The notes under the pieces are model-generated. The model saw only the letters and a program-made list of their open reading frames with translations. It did not search any database and had not been told where the DNA came from. The translations under genes were made by a program, and so were the position numbers. Shown here one piece after another: positions 25,687-34,441 of a DNA stretch of 64,000 bases. The DNA lies in assembly GCF_020176715.1 (NCBI RefSeq), contig NZ_JAIVMF010000017.1:42835-106834 (forward strand), written 5' to 3'. How positions within the stretch are numbered: the first letter of the stretch is position 1; the number at the start of each line of letters is the position of its first letter. The stretch comes from Stappia stellulata. Lineage in GTDB: Bacteria; Pseudomonadota; Alphaproteobacteria; Rhizobiales; Stappiaceae.

Positions 25687-26742
25687 ATGCTCGACAGGGG
25701 ACGGCACACCGCCGAAATTGCGGACATCATCGAAAGCATCTACGACACGCTCACCGGTGGCGGCACGTTGCGTCAGTGCCTCAAGCTGGTCCGCGACGTC
25801 ACCGGGGCGATGGAGGTGACGCTCGAGATCGAGAACCGGGACGCGAGCGTTCGTCACCGTCGCCTGACCTCAAGCGCCGCAGAGGTCCGCGACGCGGCAA
25901 TGCGCGACGCGGACCATCGCCAGGGCCTGTTCGCCACGACCGGCGCCCGGATCACCGCCGATTGCGGCGATCCGCAGGAGGACCATTACCGCCTGCATCT
26001 GACGCCGAGCCACGACGGCCCGCCGTTCTCGCCGGACCTTCGGCCTCTCGCCGAGGATCTCCTGCGGCATCTGCGCCGCGCCCACCGGCTGGCCGCCCGC
26101 ATCGACCGCTCCGAGCAGGAGCGCAACGTCTACTCCGGCACGCTCGACCGCCTGGCCGTCGGCGCCATCTTCCTCGATGCTCAGGGCAGGGTCATTCACA
26201 CCACGCGGGTCGCGCGGGACCTGATCGACAGTCAGGACGGATTGCGACTGTCGCGCGGCACCCTCGCGGCGGCGGATGCGCTCGACAACCGCGCTCTTCA
26301 GAGCGCCATTCGCAGCCGGCTCACTCCCGGCGAGACCGTTCCCCGGCCGCGGCCGCAAACGCTGGTCGTCTCGCGCCCCTCGGGTGCGCGCGAGCTTGGA
26401 CTCATCGTTCACAGTTTAAGCTGTACGCCGGAGGCGCCCGGCGGCTTCGCCGCTGTCGTGATGATCCGCGATCCGGACAGCAGCGGCGAGCCGGAACGCG
26501 CCATCCTGCGCAACCTCTTCGCGATGACGGCGGCGGAAGCGGAAGTCGCCTGCAGCCTCACCTCGGGCCTGTCCCTGGACGAAACGGCGCAATCCCTGAA
26601 CATCAGCCGCAACACGGCCCGCACGCATCTGCGCTCCATCTTCTCCAAGAGCGGCATCAGCCGGCAGACCGAGTTGATGCGCCTGATGCTGAGCAGCGCG
26701 GCAATGCTCGGCATGACGCCGATCGCCAGCCAGGACGAGTAG
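25687..26742 (+). CDS. LuxR-type HTH transcriptional regulator
   Basis: A 351-residue regulator. The last 65 residues form a LuxR/GerE helix-turn-helix: LFAMTAAEAEVACSLTSG, then LSLDETAQSLNISRNTARTH and LRSIFSKSGISRQTELMRL. Upstream, residues about 140-255 (GTLDRLAVGAIFLDAQGRVI) look like a PAS-type sensor; no phosphoreceiver is seen. GGGAGGAAG precedes the ATG. It is divergent from thiolase-tetR at the edge of the steroid island, so it may be a second, ligand-sensing regulator. Its targets are unknown. Confidence 0.8.
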   Translation: MLDRGRHTAEIADIIESIYDTLTGGGTLRQCLKLVRDVTGAMEVTLEIENRDASVRHRRLTSSAAEVRDAAMRDADHRQGLFATTGARITADCGDPQEDHYRLHLTPSHDGPPFSPDLRPLAEDLLRHLRRAHRLAARIDRSEQERNVYSGTLDRLAVGAIFLDAQGRVIHTTRVARDLIDSQDGLRLSRGTLAAADALDNRALQSAIRSRLTPGETVPRPRPQTLVVSRPSGARELGLIVHSLSCTPEAPGGFAAVVMIRDPDSSGEPERAILRNLFAMTAAEAEVACSLTSGLSLDETAQSLNISRNTARTHLRSIFSKSGISRQTELMRLMLSSAAMLGMTPIASQDE

Positions 26743-26823
26743 AGCGGACGGCGCGAACTGCGGCCATCCGCTCGACTTTCGCCCGGCGTTGACCGTCCCG
26801 CCGAGCGACGGCCGGCTGCGCGC

Positions 26824-27381
26824 TCAGCAATCGCACTCCACAAAACGCCCGTCGCCACAGGTCGGGCAGACTTCGGCGATCTGTGCCTTCAAGGCGCGCC
26901 GCGCCCTGTGCAGCCGGACACCGAGATGGTTGACGGTCACACCCTGCTCGGCGGCAACCCGGCACGGGGGGCCTCCTCCAGATCGATGCAGCGGATGAGT
27001 TCGGTATGGTCGGCCTTGAGTCGCTGAAGCGCCAGGCACACGCAACGGTACAGCGGAACGGCATCCGCCTCGGGGCCGTTCCGGTCCTCCCGCGGTTCAC
27101 GCGTATAAGCTTCCTCGCCGCGTTGCCGGCTCGCACGTCGGCGGTAGTGATCGATCAGCGTGGCGCGCAGAACGCGCTGCAGCCAGGCCTCGGCCTGGGC
27201 GCCGTCGTCCGGCGCATCGCGTTGACGCAACACCTTCAGACAGAAGTTCTGATAGGCATCTTTCGCGTCTTCTGGCCGGCTCAGACGCCAGCGCAGATAT
27301 CGGACATAGAGGCTTCGGTTCTTGATCAGGCACGAATGCGCCGTTTTTTGCCGCGCCGGAGGGGCGGACGGATGTAGACAT
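26824..27381 (-). pseudogene. ECF sigma factor gene broken by two frameshifts
   Basis: Joined over two frames, the product reads as an ECF sigma factor. Region 2 is LYVRYLRWRLSRPEDAKDAYQ, a DHYRRR linker follows, and region 4 is CRVAAEQGVTVNHLGVRLHR, with a Cys-rich tail CPTCGDGRFVECDC known from ECF factors of alphaproteobacteria. The ATG at 27381 (after GGAG) is out of frame with region 2, and region 2 is out of frame with region 4. The breaks fall at a six-T run (27344-27349) and a six-G run (26966-26971). It is therefore either a pseudogene or affected by homopolymer sequencing errors. Confidence 0.72.
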
Positions 27382-27521
27382 TGACGGATCTCCAGGGATC
27401 AGCGTGAGACACGGCCGACGGCGGGCCGAACGCCACTTCGACACGGATCGATCAGCTTGCCGCCTGGAGACGCGGCAGTCGGAAATGGCAATAGGCGGGC
27501 GATCGCGGCCCGGCCTGTCTC

Positions 27522-28301
27522 GTGGCGCGGATGGCGGACGCGGCCTTGGATCCAGCGCCTGTCTGGGACGACGTGGCCACCTTCGACGGCACACCAGGGC
27601 GTGGCAAGGTTCATCTCGTCTCTGGCGGATACCCATGCCAGCCATTCAGTTGTGCTGGGCACCGCAGAGGAAAAGACGACCCGAGGCACCTGTGGCCGCA
27701 CATCCGCCGGATCGTCGCGGAAATCGAACCGGAATGGTGCTTTTTCGAGAACGTCGAAGGTCACCTCGATCTGGGAGCCGCCGATGTCTTCCAGGACCTT
27801 CAAGGCATGGGCTACTCAGTCAAAGCGGGATTGTTTTCGGCGCTTGAAGTTGGCGCATCCCACCTACGGCGCCGGCTCTTCATTTTGGCCCACGCCGACA
27901 AAGTCCCTCTACTGCAACCGCACAGAGATCGAGTTGTCGGAGGCTGGCATGCGCCTTCGGAACGATCCGTCGCAGGCGGGTTCTCAAATTGCGCTCAGGA
28001 ACTCCACTCGACAATGGACGCAGATCTGGCTTCTCACCCGTGCATGGAATGCTCGACCGACAGGACGACCGAGCTTCCGCTCTTCGCGCCCGCTCCATTT
28101 GAGCTTGATGTCTGGGCACAGGTCCTCGACAGGAGACCTGATCTTCAACCCGAGTTTTTCGGACTGGATAATGGGCTTGCCAATCGGGTGGAGCGATCCG
28201 ATGCAGCCGGTAACGGGTTGGCCAGTCTCGCTGCAGCGCATGCGTGGCGAACTCTCAAGTCTGAGTTCGTCTCATCCTTGAAAGCCGACGTCAGCCCATG
28301 A
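27522..28301 (+). pseudogene. Truncated cytosine-C5 DNA methyltransferase (motif I missing)
   Basis: 259 codons from a GTG. GGYPCQPFSCAGHRRGKDDPRHLW holds the catalytic Pro-Cys of motif IV, CFFENVEGH is motif VI, SHLRRRLFILAHA is motif VIII, and AAGNGLASLAAAHAWRTL is motif X. The N-terminal SAM-binding motif I (DLFSGIGG type) is missing, with an in-frame stop about 30 bases upstream of the GTG. The frame opens inside the family's conserved LVARMADAALD block. It is thus a 5'-truncated, probably inactive remnant of phage-type modification. Base composition is lower in G+C than the flanks. Confidence 0.75.
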
Positions 28302-28356
28302 CAAACTCGGTCCATTGGAGGCGGCGATAAAGCCGCGGTTATGGACTGTCGAGATC

Positions 28357-28674
28357 ATGGATTTGAAGCCAATTACCAGTGCCATCTTCGGCTTAGCGTT
28401 CTTCGCGTCGGGCGCGACTGCAATGCCCGACGCCAACACCATGAAACGGCTCGAAACGGTTGCGTTCTATCTGGGCGCAGCGGACCATTGCCAGATCGAT
28501 ATCGAGACCGAGCGCCTTCGCGCCTACTATGAGCGACAAGGTGCTCTCGATCCTGTTGTGTTCGGCGCTGTGGATCGCTTCGTCCGCGCTGGATCGGTCA
28601 TCCGCCATCAACCGGGCAGCTCTCACTGCGGACTTACTGAGCGGATCATGAGGGCGGAAGGAATCATCGATTGA
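28357..28674 (+). CDS. Small exported protein of unknown function
   Basis: A 105-residue product with a signal peptide (ITSAIFGLAFFASGATA) and a mature part of about 83 residues containing two cysteines, in DHCQID and SSHCGL, which could form a disulfide. I recognise no family. An ATG at 28315 in the same frame exists, but 28357 places the signal peptide correctly. It follows the methyltransferase remnant by 55 bases on the same strand and shares its lower G+C, suggesting common foreign origin. Confidence 0.5.
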   Translation: MDLKPITSAIFGLAFFASGATAMPDANTMKRLETVAFYLGAADHCQIDIETERLRAYYERQGALDPVVFGAVDRFVRAGSVIRHQPGSSHCGLTERIMRAEGIID

Positions 28675-28988
28675 TGGCGGTTTGAGCGGTCTTCAAACGG
28701 CGTTTCCCGACCTGAAATCGGTTGCCATTTGATCTTGCGCGCCGCGCCATTTGTTTTTGCGCGCTACACAAGGGGTCATGAAAAATCGAAAACCCGGCCC
28801 GGTCGGGAGAAAAGATCGGGGGAAATCGCGAGGGCGCGACGCCTGTAGAAGCCCGCGCGGAGGTGCGCGGCCATGGCCGGAGCAAAGGCCTCTGGCTCCA
28901 TCCCGTCCCCGACGGCGCGCGCAGTGGTGCGACTGCCGTGCGCAACGGATCCGGTTCAAACGCGAAAATGAGGGTCATTCAGGGGAAA
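28675..28988. other. Gap between the orphan gene and tRNA-Arg, nothing recognised
   Basis: Open frames here have no recognisable domains. The stretch contains the short direct repeat at 28725-28764 and then G+C-rich sequence leading to the 3' end of the tRNA gene. No second copy of the tRNA 3' end was seen to the left. Confidence 0.4.
28725..28764. repeat. Short direct repeat, two 18-base copies
   Basis: CCATTTGATCTTGCGCGC at 28725-28742 and CCATTTGTTTTTGCGCGC at 28747-28764 differ at two positions and are separated by four bases. They lie between foreign-looking genes and tRNA-Arg. They could be a remnant of an element boundary or binding sites; no function can be assigned. Confidence 0.45.
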
Positions 28989-29065
28989 TGGCGCACCGGG
29001 GAAGATTCGAACTCCCGACCCCCAGATTCGTAGTCTGGTGCTCTATCCAGCTGAGCTACCGGTGC
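28989..29065 (-). tRNA. tRNA-Arg (anticodon ACG)
   Basis: On the minus strand the acceptor GCACCGG pairs with CCGGTGC, followed by discriminator G and an encoded CCA. The anticodon arm CCAGA-CTACGAA-TCTGG gives anticodon ACG (read as ICG after deamination). The T-arm holds GTTCGAATC. Total length is 77 bases. Its 3' end faces the methyltransferase remnant region, the usual side for tRNA-targeting integrases. Confidence 0.95.
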
Positions 29066-29273
29066 TTGCCAAGGCCGCGATGTCCGGGTGAGCGGAGCGC
29101 GGCGGGCGGTGCGAAGAGCGCCTGCGCCCTTCGAACAGGGCGCATCTCTACTCCGGTCATTCGCCGATTGCAAGCGAGGGCGCGCGTTTTTTTGACCGCG
29201 CCGCGCTCCCCCGGCCAAAGCTGTTGATAAGCTCGCCGGCGCGTGGGGGTTTCGCCGCCGTGGCACAGGCTTT

Positions 29274-30824
29274 TCAGCTGGCCGTGCCGCGCTCCTGCCG
29301 GCCGCTGCCGGGCGCCGCCGTCGCGCTGTCGGCGCGACCGCTGGCCGGCGCCGCGCGCGCGCCCGCACGGCCGCTTGCCGGCAGGCGGATCTCGAAGACC
29401 GCGCCTGGCGCCTCCGCCTCCACCAGCCGGATGCTGCCGCCATGGGCGCGCACCAGTTCGGCCGCAATCGCAAGGCCAAGGCCCGTGCCGCCGCTCTTGG
29501 CGACGGACTGAAACGGCGTGAATAGCTTGTCACGGATCGCCGGTGGAATGCCCGGCCCGGTGTCGCGCACGCGGATGGTGGCGCCCCCGGCCGCGCAATC
29601 GGCCTCGATCGTGACGCGGCGCACCAGTGCCGCATCGCCGTTCGCCTCCAGCACCTGCACGGCGTTGCGGCACAGGTTCATCAACACGCGGAAGAGCTGT
29701 TCGGGGTCGGCGTCGATCTCCGCGCCTTCCGGCACATGCGTCTCGAACTCCACCCCGCCCTGCCCCGCGAGGCCGAAGACATCGACCACGTCGGCCACGA
29801 TCATGTCGAGCCGCACGAGCCGGCGCTTGAGCGGTGCCTCGCGGGCACTGCCATAGGCAAGGACCGACTGGGTGTAGCTGACGGCGCGGTCGAGCGTCGC
29901 GATGATCTTTGGAACCAGCCGCTGCACGGTGGGATCGGCGACATGCTCCAGCCGCTCGGAGAAGAGCTGGGCGGAGGCCAGGATATTGCGCAGGTCGTGG
30001 TTGATCTTGGAGACCGCCAGCCCGAGGTCCGCCAGCCGCCGCTGCTGCTGCAGGGTCACCGCCAGCGTCGTCTGCATGTCGGCCAGACGCACTTGCGCGT
30101 CGCCGATCTCGTCGTTGCGGCGCGAGGGCACGATCACCAGGCTGCGGTCGTCCGGACTGTCCTGAAAACGGGCCATCGAGCGCGTGAGCTTTTGCATCGG
30201 CCGCACGAACAGCCAGCGCAGCGACAGATAGACGAGCGTCGCGGTGATCGCCGAGATCACGGCGGAAAGCGCCAGGATGCGCACGGAAAACGCCAGCATC
30301 GCGTCGCGCAGCAGCGCTTGCGGCATGACGATGTCGACGCGCCCGCCAAGGCCCATCTGCGACGGGCCGACGACACGCAGGTTGCCCTCGCCGCCATTGA
30401 GCAGGATCTGGAAGCTCTCGACGATGGAAGTGAACGGGTCGGCTTCGCCCATGTCAACGGTCCGCGCGACGGTGCCGGGCGGCCCGGACATGGCGATCAG
30501 CCGGCGGCGGGTGCCGTCGTCGAGCGCGATGGCGACGGCGCCGGTGGTGCGCAAGAGCTCCGCCTGCACGCCGGGCGCCACCATGTCGGTTTCCACCAGA
30601 ATGCTGGCGGCGACACCGGAAATCGTCAGCTTGTCGATCAGCCAGGTGTTGCGGAAATTGGCGATCGAGGGAACGAAGATCAGCACCTCGCTCAGCATCA
30701 CGAAGACGACGGTCAAGAGCAGAAGCTTGCCCGACAGCCCGCCCCAGCGCCGGCGCCCGGGATCGGTCGCGGCCGTGCCGGAAGAGGAATGCCGATCCCC
30801 GGTTTCTGGATCTTGCGGGCTCAC
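29274..30824 (-). CDS. Membrane sensor histidine kinase
   Basis: About 516 residues from a GTG at 30824. A first membrane segment (LLLLTVVFVMLSEVLIFV) and a second (ILALSAVISAITATLVYLSL) flank a periplasmic sensor of about 150 residues, followed by a HAMP-like region. The phosphoacceptor is in KINHDLRNILASAQ near residue 275. The ATPase domain shows LMNLCRNAV (N box), RDTGPGIP (G1) and GGTGLGLAIA (G2). The tail is rich in Ala, Gly and Arg. No response regulator is adjacent. An ATG at 30974 would overlap the upstream gene, so I prefer the GTG, with modest certainty. Confidence 0.82.
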   Translation of the reverse strand: MSPQDPETGDRHSSSGTAATDPGRRRWGGLSGKLLLLTVVFVMLSEVLIFVPSIANFRNTWLIDKLTISGVAASILVETDMVAPGVQAELLRTTGAVAIALDDGTRRRLIAMSGPPGTVARTVDMGEADPFTSIVESFQILLNGGEGNLRVVGPSQMGLGGRVDIVMPQALLRDAMLAFSVRILALSAVISAITATLVYLSLRWLFVRPMQKLTRSMARFQDSPDDRSLVIVPSRRNDEIGDAQVRLADMQTTLAVTLQQQRRLADLGLAVSKINHDLRNILASAQLFSERLEHVADPTVQRLVPKIIATLDRAVSYTQSVLAYGSAREAPLKRRLVRLDMIVADVVDVFGLAGQGGVEFETHVPEGAEIDADPEQLFRVLMNLCRNAVQVLEANGDAALVRRVTIEADCAAGGATIRVRDTGPGIPPAIRDKLFTPFQSVAKSGGTGLGLAIAAELVRAHGGSIRLVEAEAPGAVFEIRLPASGRAGARAAPASGRADSATAAPGSGRQERGTAS

Positions 30825-30909
30825 GCGTCGGTCGCTCTTTCGCTTTCGGGCATCGGCTGCAGACCGGGCAGTCCCGGACGGCACGGCAGGCCCGCCCGGC
30901 GCCGGCAGC

Positions 30910-32340
30910 CTAGCCGAAAGCGGCCAGCAGACGCACGACGCGGCGAACCCAGGGGTTTTTCGCGCTGTCAGCATAATAGGAAATCGCCGCGCGGCGAACC
31001 GCTTCCGACAGCGACGGGTAGGGAGAGACGAAACCGGCGAGATCGCGCACGCTCAAGCCCTTGGAGACGACGAGCGACAAGAGGTTGACGATCTCGCCCG
31101 CGGACGGTCCGACCACATCCGCTCCGACCACCCGGCCGCGCTTGCCGACGATCAGGCGCACAAGCCCCTCGGTGCGCCGTTCGGCCTGCGCGCGGTCGTT
31201 CCCGGAAAACGGCGCGTCGAGGATCCGCACGGTGTGGTGGCCATGTTCGGTGCGCGCTTCGGCCTCGGTCAGGCCGACATGGCCGATCTCGGGATCGGTG
31301 AAGGTGACCCAAGGAATGATCGCGCGGTTTTCCCTCGCCGGCAGGCGAAACAGGATCGCGCGGATGACGATACCGGCGTGATAGCCGGCGACATGGGTGA
31401 ACTGCAGCCCGCCGGCGATATCGCCGATGGCATAGACCTTCTTGTTGGAGGTGCGCAGGTCCGCGCCGACCGTGATCCCGGCGCGGGTGTGCGCGATGCC
31501 GGCCTCCTCCAGCCCCAGCCCCTCGAGGTTGGGCTTGCGTCCGGCCGCGACCAGCAGATGCGTGCCGGCGATTTCCCGGCGACCGTCGCCATCCTCGACG
31601 GCGACCCTGATGGCATCGACCTCTCCGGAGACCTCGGCAACCCTGGTCTCTTCCAGGATTTCCAGCCCCTCGTCCCTCAGCCGCGCCAGCACGATGGCGG
31701 CAAGGTCCGGGCTTTCCTTGGCCAGCGCGGTCTGCGCCTCGACGACCGTGACGCGGGCGCCGAGCCGCTTGTACGCCTGCGCCAGTTCCAGCCCGATCGG
31801 GCCGCCGCCGACGACGATCAGATGCTGCGGGCATTCGGTGAGGCCGAAGACGGTTTCATTGGTGAGGAAGGGAACCGTGTCGAGACCCGGGATCGGCGGC
31901 ACGGCCGGCGAGGAGCCGGTGGCGACGACGAAGCGGCGGGCGCGGACATCGGTGTCGCCCGCCCTGACCGTGCGATGATCGACGAAGCGGGCGACCTCCT
32001 GGACGACCTCGACGCCGAGCCCCTCGAAGCGCTCGACCGAATCATGCGGCGCGATCGCGCCGATCACGCCGTGCACATGGTCGTGCACCGCCTGGAAATC
32101 GACGTCGACGGACGGAACCGAAACGCCAAGGGACATGGAATGCGCCGCGTGATGGGCGGCCTTGGCGGAAGCGATCAGCGCCTTGGAGGGGACGCAGCCG
32201 TAGTTGAGGCAGTCGCCGCCCATCTTGCCTTTTTCGATCAAGACGACCTCGACGCCGAAGGCGGCGGCGGCGGCCGCGACCGACAGTCCGCCGGAGCCCG
32301 CGCCGATGACGCAAATGTCAGGTGTCAGAACTCGGGTCAT
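30910..32340 (-). CDS. Mercuric reductase/dihydrolipoyl dehydrogenase-like flavoprotein
   Basis: A 476-residue class I flavin disulfide oxidoreductase. DICVIGAGSGGLSVA binds FAD, GGDCLNYGCVPSKALI is the redox-active disulfide, VVGGGPIGLELAQ binds NAD(P)H, and YAIGDIAGGLQFTHVA is the second FAD box. The C-terminal His-Glu pair of lipoamide dehydrogenase is changed: the motif reads SPYPSLSE, with Ser in place of His. It lacks mercury-binding tail cysteines. It follows the TVP38 gene by 52 bases; this pairing is common in proteobacteria, and the true substrate is unknown. Confidence 0.83.
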   Translation of the reverse strand: MTRVLTPDICVIGAGSGGLSVAAAAAAFGVEVVLIEKGKMGGDCLNYGCVPSKALIASAKAAHHAAHSMSLGVSVPSVDVDFQAVHDHVHGVIGAIAPHDSVERFEGLGVEVVQEVARFVDHRTVRAGDTDVRARRFVVATGSSPAVPPIPGLDTVPFLTNETVFGLTECPQHLIVVGGGPIGLELAQAYKRLGARVTVVEAQTALAKESPDLAAIVLARLRDEGLEILEETRVAEVSGEVDAIRVAVEDGDGRREIAGTHLLVAAGRKPNLEGLGLEEAGIAHTRAGITVGADLRTSNKKVYAIGDIAGGLQFTHVAGYHAGIVIRAILFRLPARENRAIIPWVTFTDPEIGHVGLTEAEARTEHGHHTVRILDAPFSGNDRAQAERRTEGLVRLIVGKRGRVVGADVVGPSAGEIVNLLSLVVSKGLSVRDLAGFVSPYPSLSEAVRRAAISYYADSAKNPWVRRVVRLLAAFG

Positions 32341-32392
32341 GGCGAAACCTCCAAGGGAAAACGGTGAAACGCCGCCGGGGGCGTTGCAGCTG

Positions 32393-33187
32393 TCACGCCG
32401 GCGGCAGCTTGCGCTTGCGCCATTTCTTGACGACGACCGGAATGAGGGCGGCAAGGCCGAGGGCCGCAAAGGCAAGCACGATCTCGCGCGTGATCAGGGC
32501 GGAGAGCTCGATGGAGCAGGTGCCGGCGGCGGCGCAGCCGGGATCGGCGGCCTCCTGCGCGGCGATCACGCTGTCGAGCCCGGCGCCGATGAAGGCATAG
32601 GCGAAGGTGCCGGGAAGAATGCCGAAGAAGGTGGCGACCAGATAGGGCCTGAGCCGCATGTCGAAGAGCGCCGGCGCGATATTGACCAGCCAGAAGGGAA
32701 ACACCGGGGCAAGCCGCAGGAACAGGAGGTAGTGGAAGGCGTCCTCGCGAAACCCGGCCGCGAGCCGGTTCACGAACGGACCGGCCTGCGCCTTGAGCGT
32801 TGCGCCGAGGGAGGTGCGCGCGGCGAGGAAGATCAGAGCCGCGCCCGCGGTCGCGCCGACGGCCGTCAGCACGCCGCCGAGCGCCCAGCCGAACAGGAAG
32901 CCGCCGATGATGGTGATCAGCGACGCGCCGGGAAACGACAGCGCCACCGCCGCAATATAGAGCGCGACATAGGCGAGCGCGGCGACGAGAAGATTGGCGG
33001 AAACGAACTCCGCCAGCGCGCCGCGTTCGCGAATCAGAACCGAAAGGCTGAGATAGTCGGTCCAGCCGAAGGCATAGCCAAGCGCGGTGATCGCGGCGAT
33101 GGCGATCAGCGGTGCCCACCGCCGCCATGCCGGCTTTTGCGGCGCGACCGGCGCAGGCGTGCCCTTCCCGCTTTCGCCCGTGTTCAT
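32393..33187 (-). CDS. TVP38/TMEM64 (DedA-like) membrane protein
   Basis: A 264-residue integral membrane protein. FPGASLITIIGGFLFGWALG and LLFLRLAPVFPFWLVNIAPAL are the hallmark SNARE-associated/DedA segments, and GILPGTFAYAFIGAGLDS follows. Family members are linked to membrane lipid scrambling or transport. The start at 33187 follows GGGGGAG; the frame is open to 33247. It is in a same-strand run DUF547, TVP38, flavoprotein, histidine kinase with 50- to 85-base gaps. Confidence 0.85.
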   Translation of the reverse strand: MNTGESGKGTPAPVAPQKPAWRRWAPLIAIAAITALGYAFGWTDYLSLSVLIRERGALAEFVSANLLVAALAYVALYIAAVALSFPGASLITIIGGFLFGWALGGVLTAVGATAGAALIFLAARTSLGATLKAQAGPFVNRLAAGFREDAFHYLLFLRLAPVFPFWLVNIAPALFDMRLRPYLVATFFGILPGTFAYAFIGAGLDSVIAAQEAADPGCAAAGTCSIELSALITREIVLAFAALGLAALIPVVVKKWRKRKLPPA

Positions 33188-33236
33188 GTCCGCTCCCCCG
33201 TCGCCGCCCGCACGGCCAAGTGATGCGTCGTGCGTT

Positions 33237-34067
33237 TCAACCCGCATCGTTCAGGCTCCAATCATAGTCATAGCCGGCGATTCGCCGCGCGCCCTCGATG
33301 GCCGCGGCCAGATCGGGCCGCGCATACCGGCGCCAATGGGCGCGCAACTGCGATTCCGAGCCGAAATCCTCCGAAAACCAGCTGTAGATCTTCGAGGCGC
33401 GGATCCCCGCACCCTCGACCCGCACGCCCCGCGGCGTGTTGATATAGCCACGCGCGCCCTCTTCCAGCATCGCCTCCAGCGCGCCGCCGGTGTAGGCGCG
33501 CGGGGCGAGATCGGGACAGCCGACCGAGGCGCAATTGACCGCGTAGTGCACCCGCGCATCCTTGTAGCGCTTGCGCAGGATGCCGTGCTCGATGTCGTCG
33601 AGCGACAGCGCCCGGCCCTCGACCGTGACGAGATCCTTTTTCCAGGGACCGCGCGAAAAGAAGCCGCCACCGAGATCGATGTCGCGGATCGAGGCGACCG
33701 GATAATGCTCCAGCACCACCTGGAGCGTGACCGCATTGTAGAGGTTGACCCAATAGGCGAAGGCATCTGGCGCCCCGAGCGCCGAGACCCGCGTCGCGGC
33801 AAGGCTTTCCACATAGCGATCGAGCGCCGCGCGCCCGCCGGCCTTGAAAGCGGCATAGCGGATACGGTTCAGACCCGACCGCGACACCACGACATAGCGT
33901 TGCAGCAGCTCGGTGAAGGCATCATGCGAGGGGGCGGCCTGGGCGACACGCGGTCCGGCCAGCGCAAGCGCGCCGGCACCGGCGATCAGCATCCGGCGGG
34001 TGAAGCGGACCGGTGGACCGGCGCTCGCGTCTTGGAAAGCGCCGTGGATCGCGGTTTTCGCAAGCAT
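33237..34067 (-). CDS. DUF547 family exported protein
   Basis: A 276-residue protein with an N-terminal FTRRMLIAGAGALALAG segment that looks like a Tat-type or Sec signal with an arginine pair. The DUF547 core is visible in FAYWVNLYNAVTLQVVLEHYPV, SLDDIEHGILRKRYKDARVHYAVNCASVGCPDL and INTPRGVRV. DUF547 proteins resemble cysteine-protease-like folds, but no activity is known. AGAGGAAAACC precedes the ATG. It heads the TVP38 and flavoprotein run, suggesting a cell-envelope role for the set. Confidence 0.85.
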   Translation of the reverse strand: MLAKTAIHGAFQDASAGPPVRFTRRMLIAGAGALALAGPRVAQAAPSHDAFTELLQRYVVVSRSGLNRIRYAAFKAGGRAALDRYVESLAATRVSALGAPDAFAYWVNLYNAVTLQVVLEHYPVASIRDIDLGGGFFSRGPWKKDLVTVEGRALSLDDIEHGILRKRYKDARVHYAVNCASVGCPDLAPRAYTGGALEAMLEEGARGYINTPRGVRVEGAGIRASKIYSWFSEDFGSESQLRAHWRRYARPDLAAAIEGARRIAGYDYDWSLNDAG

Positions 34068-34273
34068 GGTTTTCCTCTTCGTGTCCGGCGGACGTTTGCG
34101 GCGTCCTTCCCTTGCGTTCTATCCTCAATCCGCCAAGGAAAAACCCGATTTGCCCCGGTCTCACCCGGAAGTGATCCCTCCCCGCCCGCCTGTCACCGCT
34201 GCGTGAACGAAATCCGGGCAATCGCGCAGGCCGATCCTGCGCCGGAACGCGGCGGCACGCATTGCGCTTGTCG

Positions 34274-34302
34274 TTGACTTCACCGGGCTTGGCCCGTATA
34301 AG
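34274..34302 (+). promoter_or_regulatory. Sigma-70 promoter of rpmH
   Basis: TTGACT at 34274-34279 and TATAAG at 34297-34302 are separated by exactly 17 bases, the best promoter match noticed in the window. It lies about 140 bases upstream of rpmH in a 374-base gap after the divergent DUF547 gene. The rest of the gap shows no gene. Confidence 0.75.
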
Positions 34303-34441
34303 CCTGCGCAATCGGGTCGTGCTGACTATTGCGGCGCCCACGACGGCCGCGGTCTCCTCGAAAGACGGGGGAACGCGGTTCGGATCACCAGACAATTCGA
34401 CAATCAGGGCCGCGCGCCCTTCGCGCGCGGAAGCAGAAACA

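Noticed and set aside
26800..27520. A second copy of the tRNA-Arg 3' end that would define an integrated element
   Set aside because: I looked for the GCACCGGGGAAGATTCGAA side of the tRNA to the left and saw no copy.
30825..30974. ATG at 30974 as start of the histidine kinase
   Set aside because: It would overlap the upstream flavoprotein gene by 65 bases and adds a low-complexity segment before the first membrane helix.
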